64,000 nucleotides of DNA, taken from NCBI RefSeq assembly GCF_900105725.1, contig NZ_FNLM01000034.1, positions 3,844,001-3,908,000 on the forward strand, written 5' to 3'. The translations under genes were made by a program, and so were the position numbers. Source of the DNA: Gordonia westfalica (GTDB taxonomy: Bacteria > Actinomycetota > Actinomycetes > Mycobacteriales > Mycobacteriaceae). The notes below the pieces were generated by a model. The model did no database searches, had not been told where the DNA came from, and saw nothing but the letters and a program-made list of their open reading frames with translations. The first letter of the stretch is position 1, and every line of letters starts with the position of its first letter. Of the stretch, positions 25,894 to 34,586 are shown in pieces.

Positions 25894-26736
25894 ATGTCTG
25901 ATCACCTCGATCCCGAGGCTGCCGAATTGCTCGAACTCGCGCCGGTCGTCGGGCTCAACGCACTCTCCGTAGACGAGCTGCACGACATCGAGACGCGGGT
26001 TGCCGCTGCTCCGGAAGACTTTCGCGAGCTGTTCGCCAAGCAGGTCCGGGCCACGCGCGAGGCCATGGCGGCGATCAGCGCCGCCACCGCGACGCCTCCA
26101 CCGCCGTCGCTGCGTGATCGGGTGCTCGCCGCGGCGCGCGCCGAGGCCGGCCTCGACACGCCGCCGACACCGGACGTCGCTCCGAGTCCCGGGGTCCCGA
26201 TCATCGAGAAGCCTGCTGTCGAGGCACCCGAGGCGGGCGAACCGCCCGCTGATCTCGACACCCGACGCACCGGCCGTTCACGTCGCTTCACCTACCTGAC
26301 CGCGGCGGCCGTCGCCGCGATCGCGGTCGGCGCACTCGGCTGGGCCATCGGACTGTCGAACTCCGACGAACCGAGCGCTCCCGCGCCCGTCGCCTCACCG
26401 GCCGAGCAGGTGTTCTCGGCCAAGGACCTGCGCTCCACGAGCGCGCCGGTCGCCACCGGGAGCGCCACCGTCTATCTGGCCCAGTCCGCCGACTCCGCTG
26501 TGCTGGTGATGAACTCGGTGCCGCCACCGAAGCCCGGCACCGTGTACCAGATGTGGCTCGTCGGACCCGGCGGCACACGTTCGGCCGGCACCATGACCGA
26601 CGAGGACGTCGAACCCGTCACCACCGCGGTGCTGTCGGGCATCAACACGGCCGACGCCCTGGCGTTCACCGTCGAACCCCCCGGAGGATCGGCGCAACCG
26701 ACCAGTGCTCCGGTCGCTCAGCTGTCGTTGAGCTGA
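25894..26736 (+). CDS. rskA: RskA-like anti-sigma factor without adjacent sigK
   Basis: 280 residues; ATG 25894 follows a strong GAGGAGAGGAGG site. The cytosolic N-terminal domain (LDPEAAELLELAPVVGLNALSVDELHDIETRVAAAPEDFRELF ... VRATREAMAAISAA) closely follows the RskA pattern. A Pro-rich linker about 50 residues longer than in M. tuberculosis RskA (232 residues) comes next, then one membrane span (~131-152). The extracytoplasmic RskA_C domain (SAVLVMNSVPPPKPGTVYQMWLVGPGGTRSAGTM ... ALAFTVEPPGGSAQPT) follows. It should hold an ECF sigma factor at the membrane until regulated proteolysis. No sigma gene is present within the window, unlike mycobacteria, where sigK is adjacent. Confidence 0.9.
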   Translation: MSDHLDPEAAELLELAPVVGLNALSVDELHDIETRVAAAPEDFRELFAKQVRATREAMAAISAATATPPPPSLRDRVLAAARAEAGLDTPPTPDVAPSPGVPIIEKPAVEAPEAGEPPADLDTRRTGRSRRFTYLTAAAVAAIAVGALGWAIGLSNSDEPSAPAPVASPAEQVFSAKDLRSTSAPVATGSATVYLAQSADSAVLVMNSVPPPKPGTVYQMWLVGPGGTRSAGTMTDEDVEPVTTAVLSGINTADALAFTVEPPGGSAQPTSAPVAQLSLS

Positions 26737-26764
26737 CGCGCGGCCGGGTGCACATCTCGGCGCG

Positions 26765-26802
26765 CCTTCGTGGCTCGTCGCTTACGCTCCTCGCACCTCA
26801 GG
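26765..26802. repeat. Short dispersed repeat between convergent genes
   Basis: A 38-base element starting CCTTCGTGGCTCGTCGCTTA and ending CGCACCTCAGG. Read on the other strand it starts CCTGAGG and ends CGAAGG, as do the elements at 15296-15329 and 16995-17036. It lies between the stops of rskA (26736) and the ligase gene (26829). Confidence 0.5.
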
Positions 26803-26828
26803 CATCGAGGGGTCGGCAGCAGATGGGG

Positions 26829-28346
26829 TCACTTCAACAAAGCCCGGATTGCCTCGATGCTGTCGGCCTGGTCCGGAGTCTTGTCGGGGCGATACCGCAC
26901 GACCCGCGCGAACCGTAGCGCCACTCCACCGGGATAGCGTGAACTCCGTTGTGCACCATCGAGTTCGATCTCCACGACGATCTGCGGGCGCAGGTACACC
27001 GTGTGCGCGTCCTCATGCGTGGCGTGCTTCGGGAACTCCTCGGTCTGCCATCGAAGGATCTCGTCGGTGAGGCCCTTGAACGTCTTGCCCACCATGATGA
27101 GCTCGCCGGTCTCCGGATCACGAGCCCCCAGATGCAGATTCGACAACCAGCCGGTCCGGCGGCCGGACCCCCACTCGGCGCCGAGTACCACGAGGTCGAA
27201 GGTGTGCGTGGGTTTGACCTTCTGCCAGGCCTTTCCGCGCCGGCCGGCCACGTAGAGGCCGTCGAGGGACTTGACCATCACACCTTCGTGGCCGTCGGCC
27301 ATCGCGGCGTCGAAGTGGTCCCTGGCCTCCTCCGCGGTCGGTCGCGTGACCGCCGGAATCCGCAGTTGCGGGGCGATCGAGTCGATCGCGGCGAGACGTT
27401 CGGAGAGCGGACGGTCGATGAGGTCGACACCGTCGAGGTGCAGGCAGTCGAAGAAGAACGGCTTGAGCAGACGTTCCGGCTCACCGGCCGCGGTGGGCCC
27501 CGATCCGAACCGGCTCATCGTGTCCTGGAACGACCTCGGCCGTCCGTCGTCACCGAGCATGAGGGTCTCGCCGTCGAGGATCACCGAGTCGCACGGCAGC
27601 CCGGCGATCACCTCGACGAGGTCGGGCACGTTGCTTGTGACGTCACGGAGTGTGCGCGTGTAGACCGAGATGTCGGAGCCCTTGCGGTGTACCTGGATTC
27701 GCGCGCCGTCGAGTTTGTAGTCGACGACGAGGTCGGGTCCGAGGAGGTCCAGGGCGGCGTCGAGGGTGTCGGCCGGCGTCGCGAGCATCGGCTCCACGGC
27801 GCGGCCCACCTCGAGTCCGATGCCGGCCAGCGCCTCGGCGCCGAAGCGTGCGAGGGCGGCCGTCTCCGGGAGGGATCCCGTGAGCATGTGCGCCCGACGC
27901 ACCGCGGTGAGGGGTTCACCGGTGACCTTCGCGATCGCGTCCGTCATGACCCCGGCCAGCGCACCCTGGCGCAGTTCGCCGGTGAGCAGGGCGACGAGGA
28001 ACTTCTGCTCGGGTTCGGTGGCGGCACCGAACATCGCGGTGAGGGTGTCGGCGCGACGGGTCGTCGAACCCGGTCCGCTCGCCGAAGCGAGCTCCCCGAA
28101 CGCGGCGTCGACCTCGGCGACCTCGAGTGACGGCTCCGCCGCCGGTTCGGACGTCAGCTTCGACAGGGATCGCCAGCCGACGCCGAGCCTGCCCTGCGGG
28201 ACCTCACCCGACAACCAGGCGACCACGATCGGCAGCTCCGCGTCGGTGGCCGTGGCCAGCAAACCGGCCAACACCTCGGTCTTGCGGGTGCGTGAACGAT
28301 CGCGTGCGACGTCCGAGGATGTCTGCACCACGTCGATCAGTCTCAC
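26829..28346 (-). CDS. ligB: ATP-dependent DNA ligase (LigB type)
   Basis: 505 residues from the GTG at 28346, whose product VRLIDVVQTSSDVARDRSRTRK aligns with the usual LigB start; a GTG ten codons upstream is possible. Domains in order: an N-terminal DNA-binding helical domain (IVVAWLSGEVPQGRLGVGW), an adenylation domain with the active-site lysine in DYKLDGARIQVHR (~210), the downstream motifs ILDGETLML and HEGVMVKSLDGLY, and an OB-fold ending RSSRYPGGVALRFARVVRYR. It seals nicks using ATP. It is an accessory to the essential NAD ligase and resembles mycobacterial LigB (Rv3062). It stands alone on this strand beside a transporter. Confidence 0.9.
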   Translation of the reverse strand: MRLIDVVQTSSDVARDRSRTRKTEVLAGLLATATDAELPIVVAWLSGEVPQGRLGVGWRSLSKLTSEPAAEPSLEVAEVDAAFGELASASGPGSTTRRADTLTAMFGAATEPEQKFLVALLTGELRQGALAGVMTDAIAKVTGEPLTAVRRAHMLTGSLPETAALARFGAEALAGIGLEVGRAVEPMLATPADTLDAALDLLGPDLVVDYKLDGARIQVHRKGSDISVYTRTLRDVTSNVPDLVEVIAGLPCDSVILDGETLMLGDDGRPRSFQDTMSRFGSGPTAAGEPERLLKPFFFDCLHLDGVDLIDRPLSERLAAIDSIAPQLRIPAVTRPTAEEARDHFDAAMADGHEGVMVKSLDGLYVAGRRGKAWQKVKPTHTFDLVVLGAEWGSGRRTGWLSNLHLGARDPETGELIMVGKTFKGLTDEILRWQTEEFPKHATHEDAHTVYLRPQIVVEIELDGAQRSSRYPGGVALRFARVVRYRPDKTPDQADSIEAIRALLK

Positions 28347-28389
28347 GACCTCGACGTTACGCCGAGGCCCCGACACTTCCGCGGGTGGT

Positions 28390-29757
28390 TCAGACCTCGC
28401 TCAGGTCGACCGCCTTGGTCTCCCGGACGCTGATGAGCGCGATGAGCGTCGTGCACGCGGCGACCGCGAGGTACACGCCGACCCAGCCGACACCGAAGTC
28501 CGACACGATCCACGTCGCGATGAACGGCGCGACCGCGGCACCGATGATCGACGAGACGTTGTAGGAGATGCCCGACCCCGTGTAGCGGACGTTGGTCGGG
28601 AACAGTTCCGGCAGGATCGCGCTCATCGGACCGAAGGTCAGACCCATCAGGGTCATACCGAGGATCAGGAAGAAGAGCATCGTACCGTCGGTCATCGACG
28701 CCGGATCGAGGATCAGCTCGAAGCAGAGTCCGAACACGATGATCGCGGCGGTGATGACGATCAGGAAGGATCGGCGGCCGAAGCGGTCGGCGAGGCGTCC
28801 GGAGATCGGCACGCACGCAGCGAAGAACAGAACGGCGATGAGCTGGAGCTCGAGGAAGTCGGCGTAGCTGATCGACAGCTTCACACCCGACGCATCGGTC
28901 ACCTTGCCGGTGCCGTACGAGATGATCCACGTGGTCACGATGTAGAACAGCGTGTACGTCGCGACCATGATGAAGGTGCCCGCGATCAGCTGACGCCAGC
29001 TGGACTTCACGACCTCGGCGAGAGGCGCCTTGACCTTCTTGCCCTCTTGCACCGCCTTGGCGAAAACCGGTGTCTCGGTGAGCTTCAGGCGCACGTACAG
29101 ACCGACGGCGACCATGATCGCGCTGGCGAGGAACGGGATTCGCCACCCCCACGTCATGAACGCGTGGTCGGAAGCGGCGGTCTTGGCGTCGAAGTCGAGA
29201 CCGTAGATCAGGATCAGGAAGGTTCCGTTGGCGAAGAGGAACCCGATCGGTGCACCCAGCTGCGGCCACATTGCGGCCCAGGCGCGTTTGCCCTTCTCGG
29301 CGGTCTCGGTCGCGAGAAGCGCTGCGCCAGACCATTCCCCGCCCAGACCGAGGCCCTGGCAGAAGCGCATCAGCGCCAGCAGTGCCGGGGCCAGGTAGCC
29401 CACCTGTTCGTAGGTGGGCAGCAGGCCGATGATGAAGGTCGCGATACCCATCGTGAGCAATGACCCGACGAGGGTCGCCTTGCGTCCGACGCGGTCTCCG
29501 AAGTGTCCGAACAGGATCGAGCCGATCGGCCGCGCGACGAAGGCGAGTCCGAACGTCGCGAACGACGACAGCAGTGCGGCCGTGTCGTCGCCCTTCGGGA
29601 AGAACAACACCGGGAACACCAGCACGGCGGCGGTGGCATAGATGTAGAAGTCGAAGAACTCGATACTCGTACCGATCATCGACGCGAGGACGATGCGACT
29701 CCGGGGGACCGGTGGCTGTTCGGGGTGGTCGATGTTGCGGACCGCGGACTCGCTCAT
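28390..29757 (-). CDS. MHS-family major facilitator transporter
   Basis: 455 residues from ATG 29757 (MSESAVRNIDHPEQPPVPRSR). Twelve membrane spans are predicted by eye. Family motifs include MIGTSIEFFDFYIYATAA in span 1, RPIGSILFGHFGDRVGRKATLV in loop 2-3, RFCQGLGLGGEWSGAALLATE in span 5, and GRLADRFGRRSFLIV in loop 8-9. These place it in the metabolite:proton symporter group with ProP, ShiA and KgtP, which import organic acids or compatible solutes. No substrate-linked genes flank it. The ribosome site is weak. Confidence 0.88.
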   Translation of the reverse strand: MSESAVRNIDHPEQPPVPRSRIVLASMIGTSIEFFDFYIYATAAVLVFPVLFFPKGDDTAALLSSFATFGLAFVARPIGSILFGHFGDRVGRKATLVGSLLTMGIATFIIGLLPTYEQVGYLAPALLALMRFCQGLGLGGEWSGAALLATETAEKGKRAWAAMWPQLGAPIGFLFANGTFLILIYGLDFDAKTAASDHAFMTWGWRIPFLASAIMVAVGLYVRLKLTETPVFAKAVQEGKKVKAPLAEVVKSSWRQLIAGTFIMVATYTLFYIVTTWIISYGTGKVTDASGVKLSISYADFLELQLIAVLFFAACVPISGRLADRFGRRSFLIVITAAIIVFGLCFELILDPASMTDGTMLFFLILGMTLMGLTFGPMSAILPELFPTNVRYTGSGISYNVSSIIGAAVAPFIATWIVSDFGVGWVGVYLAVAACTTLIALISVRETKAVDLSEV

Positions 29758-29818
29758 TGCTCGCAGGTTACCCCTGCGAGTCAGGTCACATACGCAGGTG
29801 GGTGACACTCGGAGACAC

Positions 29819-31271
29819 TCACCGGCCATCCGTCTCGCCGGTGTCGTCCCCCGGCTCGGACCGGGAATCCGCCGTTTCGAAGGCCCGCACTGCCGCTCCG
29901 ACAGTCGGGAAGACGTGGGCCGGATCGAAATCCTCGAGGAGCCCTTCCGTACGCAGGACATGCTCGAGCTCGGGATCGACGCCGGCAAGGACGAAATGGG
30001 CGCCCCGGGAATGCACGAAGGCGACGAGGTCGTCGAGGACACCGGTCGCCGAATAGTCGACGTAGGAGATCACCGTGCAGTCGAGCACCAGCCACCGCAC
30101 CGGATCGGGAGCCGACTCGACGAGCGCCATCACATCGTCCGAGAATCGATTGACGTTGGCGTAGAACAGATCTGCGTCGTAACGGAACACGATCAGTCCG
30201 GGAAGTGACTGTTGACCCGGCCGGGCCGGCCGATACTCTCGCGCACGTCCGTGATCGGACACCCCGACGACGAACCGCTCCGGCCGATACTGCCGGCGGA
30301 TGATCTCGAGAAGCGACACGACCATCGCCGTCAGGATCCCGTTCTGCACCCCGAACACCACGACGACGATCTCGGTGAGCACCGCGATCCCGAACTCGAC
30401 CCGGCGGATCCGCCACATCCGGCGGAACGAGTGCACGTCGACTAGGTCGATCGCCACCAGGAACACGATCGACGAGAGCACCGCGTGCGGAAGGTAGGCC
30501 AGTGCACTTCCGAGGAAGACGACGGCGACGAGAGCCGACGCAGCCATCGTCAGGTTCGCGACCTGGGTGCGGCCGCGCTGCTCGTCGAGGAACTGCGTCT
30601 TGGTCGGGCTTCCGTTGACCACGAACGTAGAGCTCAGTCCCGCAACGATGTTGGCCGCCGAGAGGCCGACGATGTCGCGGTTCACGTCAGTGGTCTCGCC
30701 GTGTGAATGCGCGAGTCCTCGTGCCGTACCCGCACTCTGGGCCAGGATCACCACCGTGCATCCGAAGGCAACGGTCGCCGCCTTCGGTACCGCGTCCCAT
30801 CCCAACCCGGTGGGCAGACCGAGATCCGGCAGCGTGCCGTGCAGATTGCCGACGACCGGGAGGTTGTCATCCCAGCCGAAGACCGCGACCAGCGCAATCG
30901 ATGCCACCACCAGCACGAAGGCCGCAGGCAACCGCGGAACCGTGCGACGCGACGTCAGGAGCACGCACACCACCGCCGCCGTGAACGCCGCCGACGCCGA
31001 TCCCGGCGATGCCCGAGGCCAGCAACGCCGCGGTCGCGGAGTCCGCCCCGACGACCAGGAGGCGTGATGCGCCGAAGAGCGCGAAGGCGATCGTCGGCAG
31101 GATGATGGTGTACAGCCCCGCCTCGACCGGTACATGGGCAATCGAGCTGTAGCCCATGCATTCCGGGATCGCGACGGCCGCGAGCGTCACGCCGGCCGTG
31201 ATGTCGGCGCGCAACCACGCGAGCCGGTAACCGCGCAGCGCCGGCGGGACCAGCGCATCGAGCGCGATCAT
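29819..31271 (-). pseudogene. SulP-family anion transporter with STAS domain, one-base frameshift
   Basis: Two frames combine into a 483-residue SulP protein if one base is removed. The first part begins MIALDALVPPALRGYRLAWLRADITAGVTLAAVAIPECMGYSSIA (ATG 31271) and reaches LLASGIAG. The second continues SASAAFTAAVVCVLL through further spans, including VNGSPTKTQFLDEQRGRTQ, and ends in a STAS domain (VIVFRYDADLFYANVNRF ... LDCTVISYVDYSATGVLDDL). The break is at CCC 31002-31004; one base fewer there restores the frame. SulP proteins move sulfate, bicarbonate or dicarboxylates. The otherwise intact gene suggests a consensus error or a very recent mutation. No ribosome site is obvious at the assumed start. 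Confidence 0.75.
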
Positions 31272-31405
31272 GTCGTAGACGGTACCCCCGCAGACCCGGA
31301 ACCCAGGCTCACTTGCATCCGGCCGGGCACGTGTACGTGCAGATTGACGGCAATCCGTTCTGGGTACCCGTTCGACGCCATGTTCCCGCCCCTGAGGAGG
31401 CCCCC

Positions 31406-31984
31406 ATGGATACCGCTGTATGGATCGTCATCGCCGTCGTCGTCGTGATCGTCCTGCTCGCTCTTCTGATGCTGTTCCTGCGCAAGCGGCAGGACGTCCG
31501 GAGGACGAAGGCGCACCAGATCCGGGAGAACGCGACCGGCCAGGTGTCGGAGTTGCGGCAACGCGAGGCGATCGCCGAGGAGTCCGACGCACGGGCGCGC
31601 AAGGCCCAGGCCGAGGCCGACGCGAAGGCCGCCGAGGCCAAGCGACTCAACGAACAGGCGCGAGCCCACGGCACACAGGCCGCGGAGAAGCGCGAGGAGG
31701 TCGAGAGCACCCTGGCCCGCGCCGACGAGCTCGATCCCGATGTCCGCGGCGACCGCGGTCGTGTCGGGGACGACCATCGTCATGACCCCGCCGGCCGGGA
31801 AGGCGCCCGTCCCGGAACACCCGGCGCCGGCGTGCCCGGCACCGGGACGCCCGGGCCCGGAACGCCCGGTGCAGGCGCCCACAATCCCGAAACCCATCCC
31901 GGCAGGCACGAATTGGGGGATCACCTACCCGGCGGCAATCAGCCCGGCAGCAACCAGCCGGGTCCGCCGCGGCAACACCCGTGA
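31406..31984 (+). CDS. Membrane-anchored coiled-coil protein with Pro/Gly-rich tail
   Basis: 192 residues; ATG 31406 follows GAGGAGG. One N-terminal membrane span (MDTAVWIVIAVVVVIVLLALLMLFL) is followed by a charged Ala/Glu/Arg-rich coiled coil (~25-100: RRTKAHQIRENATGQVSELRQREAIAEESDARARKAQAEADAKAAEAKRLNEQA). An unstructured tail contains repeats of PGTPGAGVPGTGTPGPGTPG. Similar small proteins in actinobacteria are often annotated as hypothetical; the coiled coil most likely faces the cytoplasm. Function unknown. It is followed by a strong shared terminator. Confidence 0.75.
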   Translation: MDTAVWIVIAVVVVIVLLALLMLFLRKRQDVRRTKAHQIRENATGQVSELRQREAIAEESDARARKAQAEADAKAAEAKRLNEQARAHGTQAAEKREEVESTLARADELDPDVRGDRGRVGDDHRHDPAGREGARPGTPGAGVPGTGTPGPGTPGAGAHNPETHPGRHELGDHLPGGNQPGSNQPGPPRQHP

Positions 31985-31992
31985 CATGACAT

Positions 31993-32042
31993 GAGAACAC
32001 CCGGCGCGGGCGCCTGATCGGCAGCCCGCGCCGGGTGTTCTC
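31993..32042. terminator. Bidirectional intrinsic terminator
   Basis: Perfect 19-base-pair stem (arms 31993-32011 and 32024-32042) with a 12-base loop. It lies between convergent genes ending at 31984 and 32056. Its design, including loop length, closely matches the one at 2051-2098. Confidence 0.9.
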
Positions 32043-32055
32043 CTGGATCCGCGGA

Positions 32056-32685
32056 TCAGCTGCCGCGCTTGATCCATTCCTCGAGATGGGGTGCCTCGGC
32101 AGCGACGGTCGTGCCGTCGCCGTGACCGGTGTACACCTTGGTCTCGGGGTCGAGGGTGAAGATCTTCTCGGTGATCGAGGCGATGATCGTCGGGAAGCTC
32201 GAGTACGAGCGGCCCGTCGCGCCCGGTCCGCCCTGGAACAGGGTGTCACCGGAGAACAGCACGCCGGCCTCGGGCAGGTGGATCACCGAAGAGCCCGGCG
32301 AGTGTCCGGGCGTGTTGATGATCGTCAGCTCGGTTCCGGCGATGCCGATCTTCTGCCCGTCCGCGAGATCCTGGTGCGACACGTCGGGGTGGGTGTCGTT
32401 CCAGAGCATGTCGTCGCCGGGGTGCAGGAGGATCGGCGCGCCCGTGGCCTCCGACAGCTCTGGCGCGACGGTGACGTGGTCGTTGTGACCGTGGGTCAGC
32501 ACGATCGCCTTCACCGTGCGGTCGCCGACACCTTCGAGGATCGGTGCCGCCGAATGCGCGGCATCGATGATGATGACCTCGTCGTCGTTGCCGACGAGCC
32601 ACACGTTGTTGTCGACGTCCCACGTGCCGCCGTCGAGGCTGAAGGTGCCCGAGGTGACGACGTTGTCGATCCGCAGCCCGGCCAT
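32056..32685 (-). CDS. Metallo-beta-lactamase-fold hydrolase paired with MscR (Rv2260 type)
   Basis: 209 residues. It has the zinc-binding motif THGHNDH (~64-70) and the further ligands NTPGHSPG, SGDTLF and TGHGDGTTV, as in glyoxalase-II-like thioesterases. Its ATG shares a base with the mscR stop (TGATG), so it is translationally coupled. The pairing copies Rv2259-Rv2260 in M. tuberculosis. The probable role is hydrolysis of S-formylmycothiol, the product of MscR, to formate and mycothiol; this is inferred from coupling and fold. Confidence 0.88.
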   Translation of the reverse strand: MAGLRIDNVVTSGTFSLDGGTWDVDNNVWLVGNDDEVIIIDAAHSAAPILEGVGDRTVKAIVLTHGHNDHVTVAPELSEATGAPILLHPGDDMLWNDTHPDVSHQDLADGQKIGIAGTELTIINTPGHSPGSSVIHLPEAGVLFSGDTLFQGGPGATGRSYSSFPTIIASITEKIFTLDPETKVYTGHGDGTTVAAEAPHLEEWIKRGS

Positions 32686-33773
32686 CAGAGTTCCACCACC
32701 GAGCGCAGGACCTTACCGGCCTCCATCGCCGAGAACGCGGCCTCGACGTCGTCGATGCCGATGCGTTCGGTGACGAACTTGTCGAGCGGCAGACGTCCCT
32801 GCTCGTACAGATCGATGAGCATCGGGAAGTCGCGCTCGGGCAGGCAGTCGCCGTACCACGACGACTTCAGGGCGCCACCGCGCGAGAAGAAGTCGACGAG
32901 CGGCATCTCCAGGGTCATCTCCGGCGTCGGCACGCCGACGAGGACGACGACGCCGGCGAGATCGCGAGCGTAGAAGGCCTGCTTGTAGGTCTCCGGGCGG
33001 CCCACCGCGTCGATGACCACGTCCGCGCCGTTGCCGTCGGTGAGATCCTGGACCGCGGTGACCACGTCGTCGACCTTCGTGCCGTCGATGGTGTGGGTCG
33101 CGCCGAGGTCCTTGGCCCACTCCAGCTTCGACGGGTCGCGGTCGATCGCGATGATCGTGGTCGCACCGGCCAGCTTGGCGCCGGCGATGGCGGCGTCGCC
33201 GACACCGCCGCAGCCGATGACCGCGACCGAGTCGCCGCGGCCCACGTTGCCGGTGTTCATGGCGGCACCGATGCCGGCCATGACGCCACAGCCGAGCAAC
33301 CCGGCGACGGCTGGGTCGGTCTCGGGATTGACCTTGGTGCACTGCAATTCGTGGATGAGGGTCTTCTCGGCGAAGGCGCCGATACCCAGCGCCGGGGTCA
33401 GCTCGGTGCCGTCGGTGAGGGTCATCGGGACGCTGGCGTTGAAGGTGTCGAAGCAGTACCACGGGCGACCGCGCTTACACGCGCGACACTGACCGCACAC
33501 CGCACGCCAGTTCAGCACGACGAAGTCGCCGACCTCGACATGGGTGACATCCGAGCCGACCGACTCGACGACGCCCGCCGCCTCGTGACCCAGCAGGAAG
33601 GGGTACTCGTCGTTGATGCCGCCCTCGCGGTAGGCGAGGTCGGTGTGGCAGACGCCGCAGGCCTTGATCGCCACGACCACATCGCGCGCCCCCGGGTCCG
33701 GGATCACGATGTCGACGACCTCGGTCGGCGCCTTCTTGCTGCGCGAGATGACTCCCTTGACTGTCTGAGACAT
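32685..33773 (-). CDS. mscR: S-(hydroxymethyl)mycothiol dehydrogenase / S-nitrosomycothiol reductase
   Basis: 362 residues, a zinc-dependent medium-chain alcohol dehydrogenase. ATG 33773 is preceded by AAGGAA. Catalytic zinc ligands lie in [15 protein letters not shown] and [14 protein letters not shown]. The structural zinc lobe is [15 protein letters not shown]. The NAD-binding Rossmann motif is [19 protein letters not shown]. These features and the [36 protein letters not shown] tail match MscR (Rv2259), which oxidises the formaldehyde-mycothiol adduct and reduces S-nitrosomycothiol. It marks the host as a mycothiol-producing actinobacterium. Confidence 0.93.
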   Translation of the reverse strand: MSQTVKGVISRSKKAPTEVVDIVIPDPGARDVVVAIKACGVCHTDLAYREGGINDEYPFLLGHEAAGVVESVGSDVTHVEVGDFVVLNWRAVCGQCRACKRGRPWYCFDTFNASVPMTLTDGTELTPALGIGAFAEKTLIHELQCTKVNPETDPAVAGLLGCGVMAGIGAAMNTGNVGRGDSVAVIGCGGVGDAAIAGAKLAGATTIIAIDRDPSKLEWAKDLGATHTIDGTKVDDVVTAVQDLTDGNGADVVIDAVGRPETYKQAFYARDLAGVVVLVGVPTPEMTLEMPLVDFFSRGGALKSSWYGDCLPERDFPMLIDLYEQGRLPLDKFVTERIGIDDVEAAFSAMEAGKVLRSVVEL

Positions 33774-34027
33774 GCGTAGATTCCTTCCGCAACTGCGTTG
33801 TCAGCGTTTCGTGCTCGGCTGTGCTCCCGACCGCGACGACATGATCGCCCGCACCGGACACATCGCCACAACCTTATCGGTAGTCGCCGCCGCCGTCCTC
33901 TCGTGGTGAACATCGTTAACTGCAGGTAGTCACACGTTGCGCCGGCGACCGGGCCGGGTTTCGTTGTACCCGTGAACGGGCACGCCTCGTGGGAGAACCG
34001 TTCGTGTCGACCACGAGGAGGCAGACG

Positions 34028-34303
34028 ATGGCGGAGAAGAAGCGCGACCCGGGACCGTCGGTCAAGGACGACGAGCTCTACGAGAAGCTGCGCGACGAGG
34101 GGAACTCGAAGGAGAAGTCGGCGCGGATCGCGAACGCCGCGGCGAACAGTTCGCGATCGGAACTGGGCAAGAGTGGCGGCAAATCCGGTTCCTATGAGGA
34201 CTGGACGGTCGACGAGCTCAAGGAACGTGCGAAGGAGCTCGACATCAGCGGGTATTCCGATCTGAAGAAGGACGAGCTGGTCGAGAAGCTGCGCAACCAC
34301 TGA
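34028..34303 (+). CDS. Small Rho_N / SAP-like domain protein
   Basis: 91 residues; ATG 34028 follows GAGGAGG. The N-terminal half is lysine-rich (MAEKKRDPGPSVKDDELYEKLRDEGNSKEKSARIANAAANSSR), as in small stress-induced or nucleoid-associated actinobacterial proteins. The C-terminal half is a Rho termination factor N-terminal fold (WTVDELKERAKELDISGYSDLKKDELVEKLRNH), which binds nucleic acid. Size and charge suggest a DNA- or RNA-binding accessory protein. It is followed by an intrinsic terminator. The 254 bases upstream (33774-34027) hold no gene I can see. Confidence 0.85.
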   Translation: MAEKKRDPGPSVKDDELYEKLRDEGNSKEKSARIANAAANSSRSELGKSGGKSGSYEDWTVDELKERAKELDISGYSDLKKDELVEKLRNH

Positions 34304-34322
34304 TCCGGTAGCTCAGACAGCA

Positions 34323-34359
34323 CCGAAGCCGCCGTCCCTTGTGGGGTCGGCGGCTTCGG
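34323..34359 (+). terminator. Intrinsic terminator
   Basis: A 12-base-pair perfect stem (34323-34334 and 34348-34359) with a 13-base loop, twenty bases past the stop of the Rho_N gene. There is no T run, which is usual in this kind of genome. The following 34360-34586 holds nothing I can identify. Confidence 0.75.
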
Positions 34360-34586
34360 CGTGTTGAAGGACGATGCCGGTCAATGCGCCTCTCGGCGAG
34401 TGGCCGCTCGAAGCGGCAGATGGGTTGAGGCCCGGGGCTTGAATCCGTCACCGTCGAGCTCTTCAACTGCGACGTTCGCCGATCTATTCCAGAGGTGCGT
34501 GCGTGACCTCCGCCACCGCGATCCGTAGAGAGACCGCGCGCTGTATCCCCATGCTTTCTACCGATCGTGGGACGGATCGTGGGCGG

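Noticed and set aside
34304..34586. tRNA or small RNA in the gap
   Set aside because: Only a terminator hairpin is present; no cloverleaf with a T-loop GTTCRA element.
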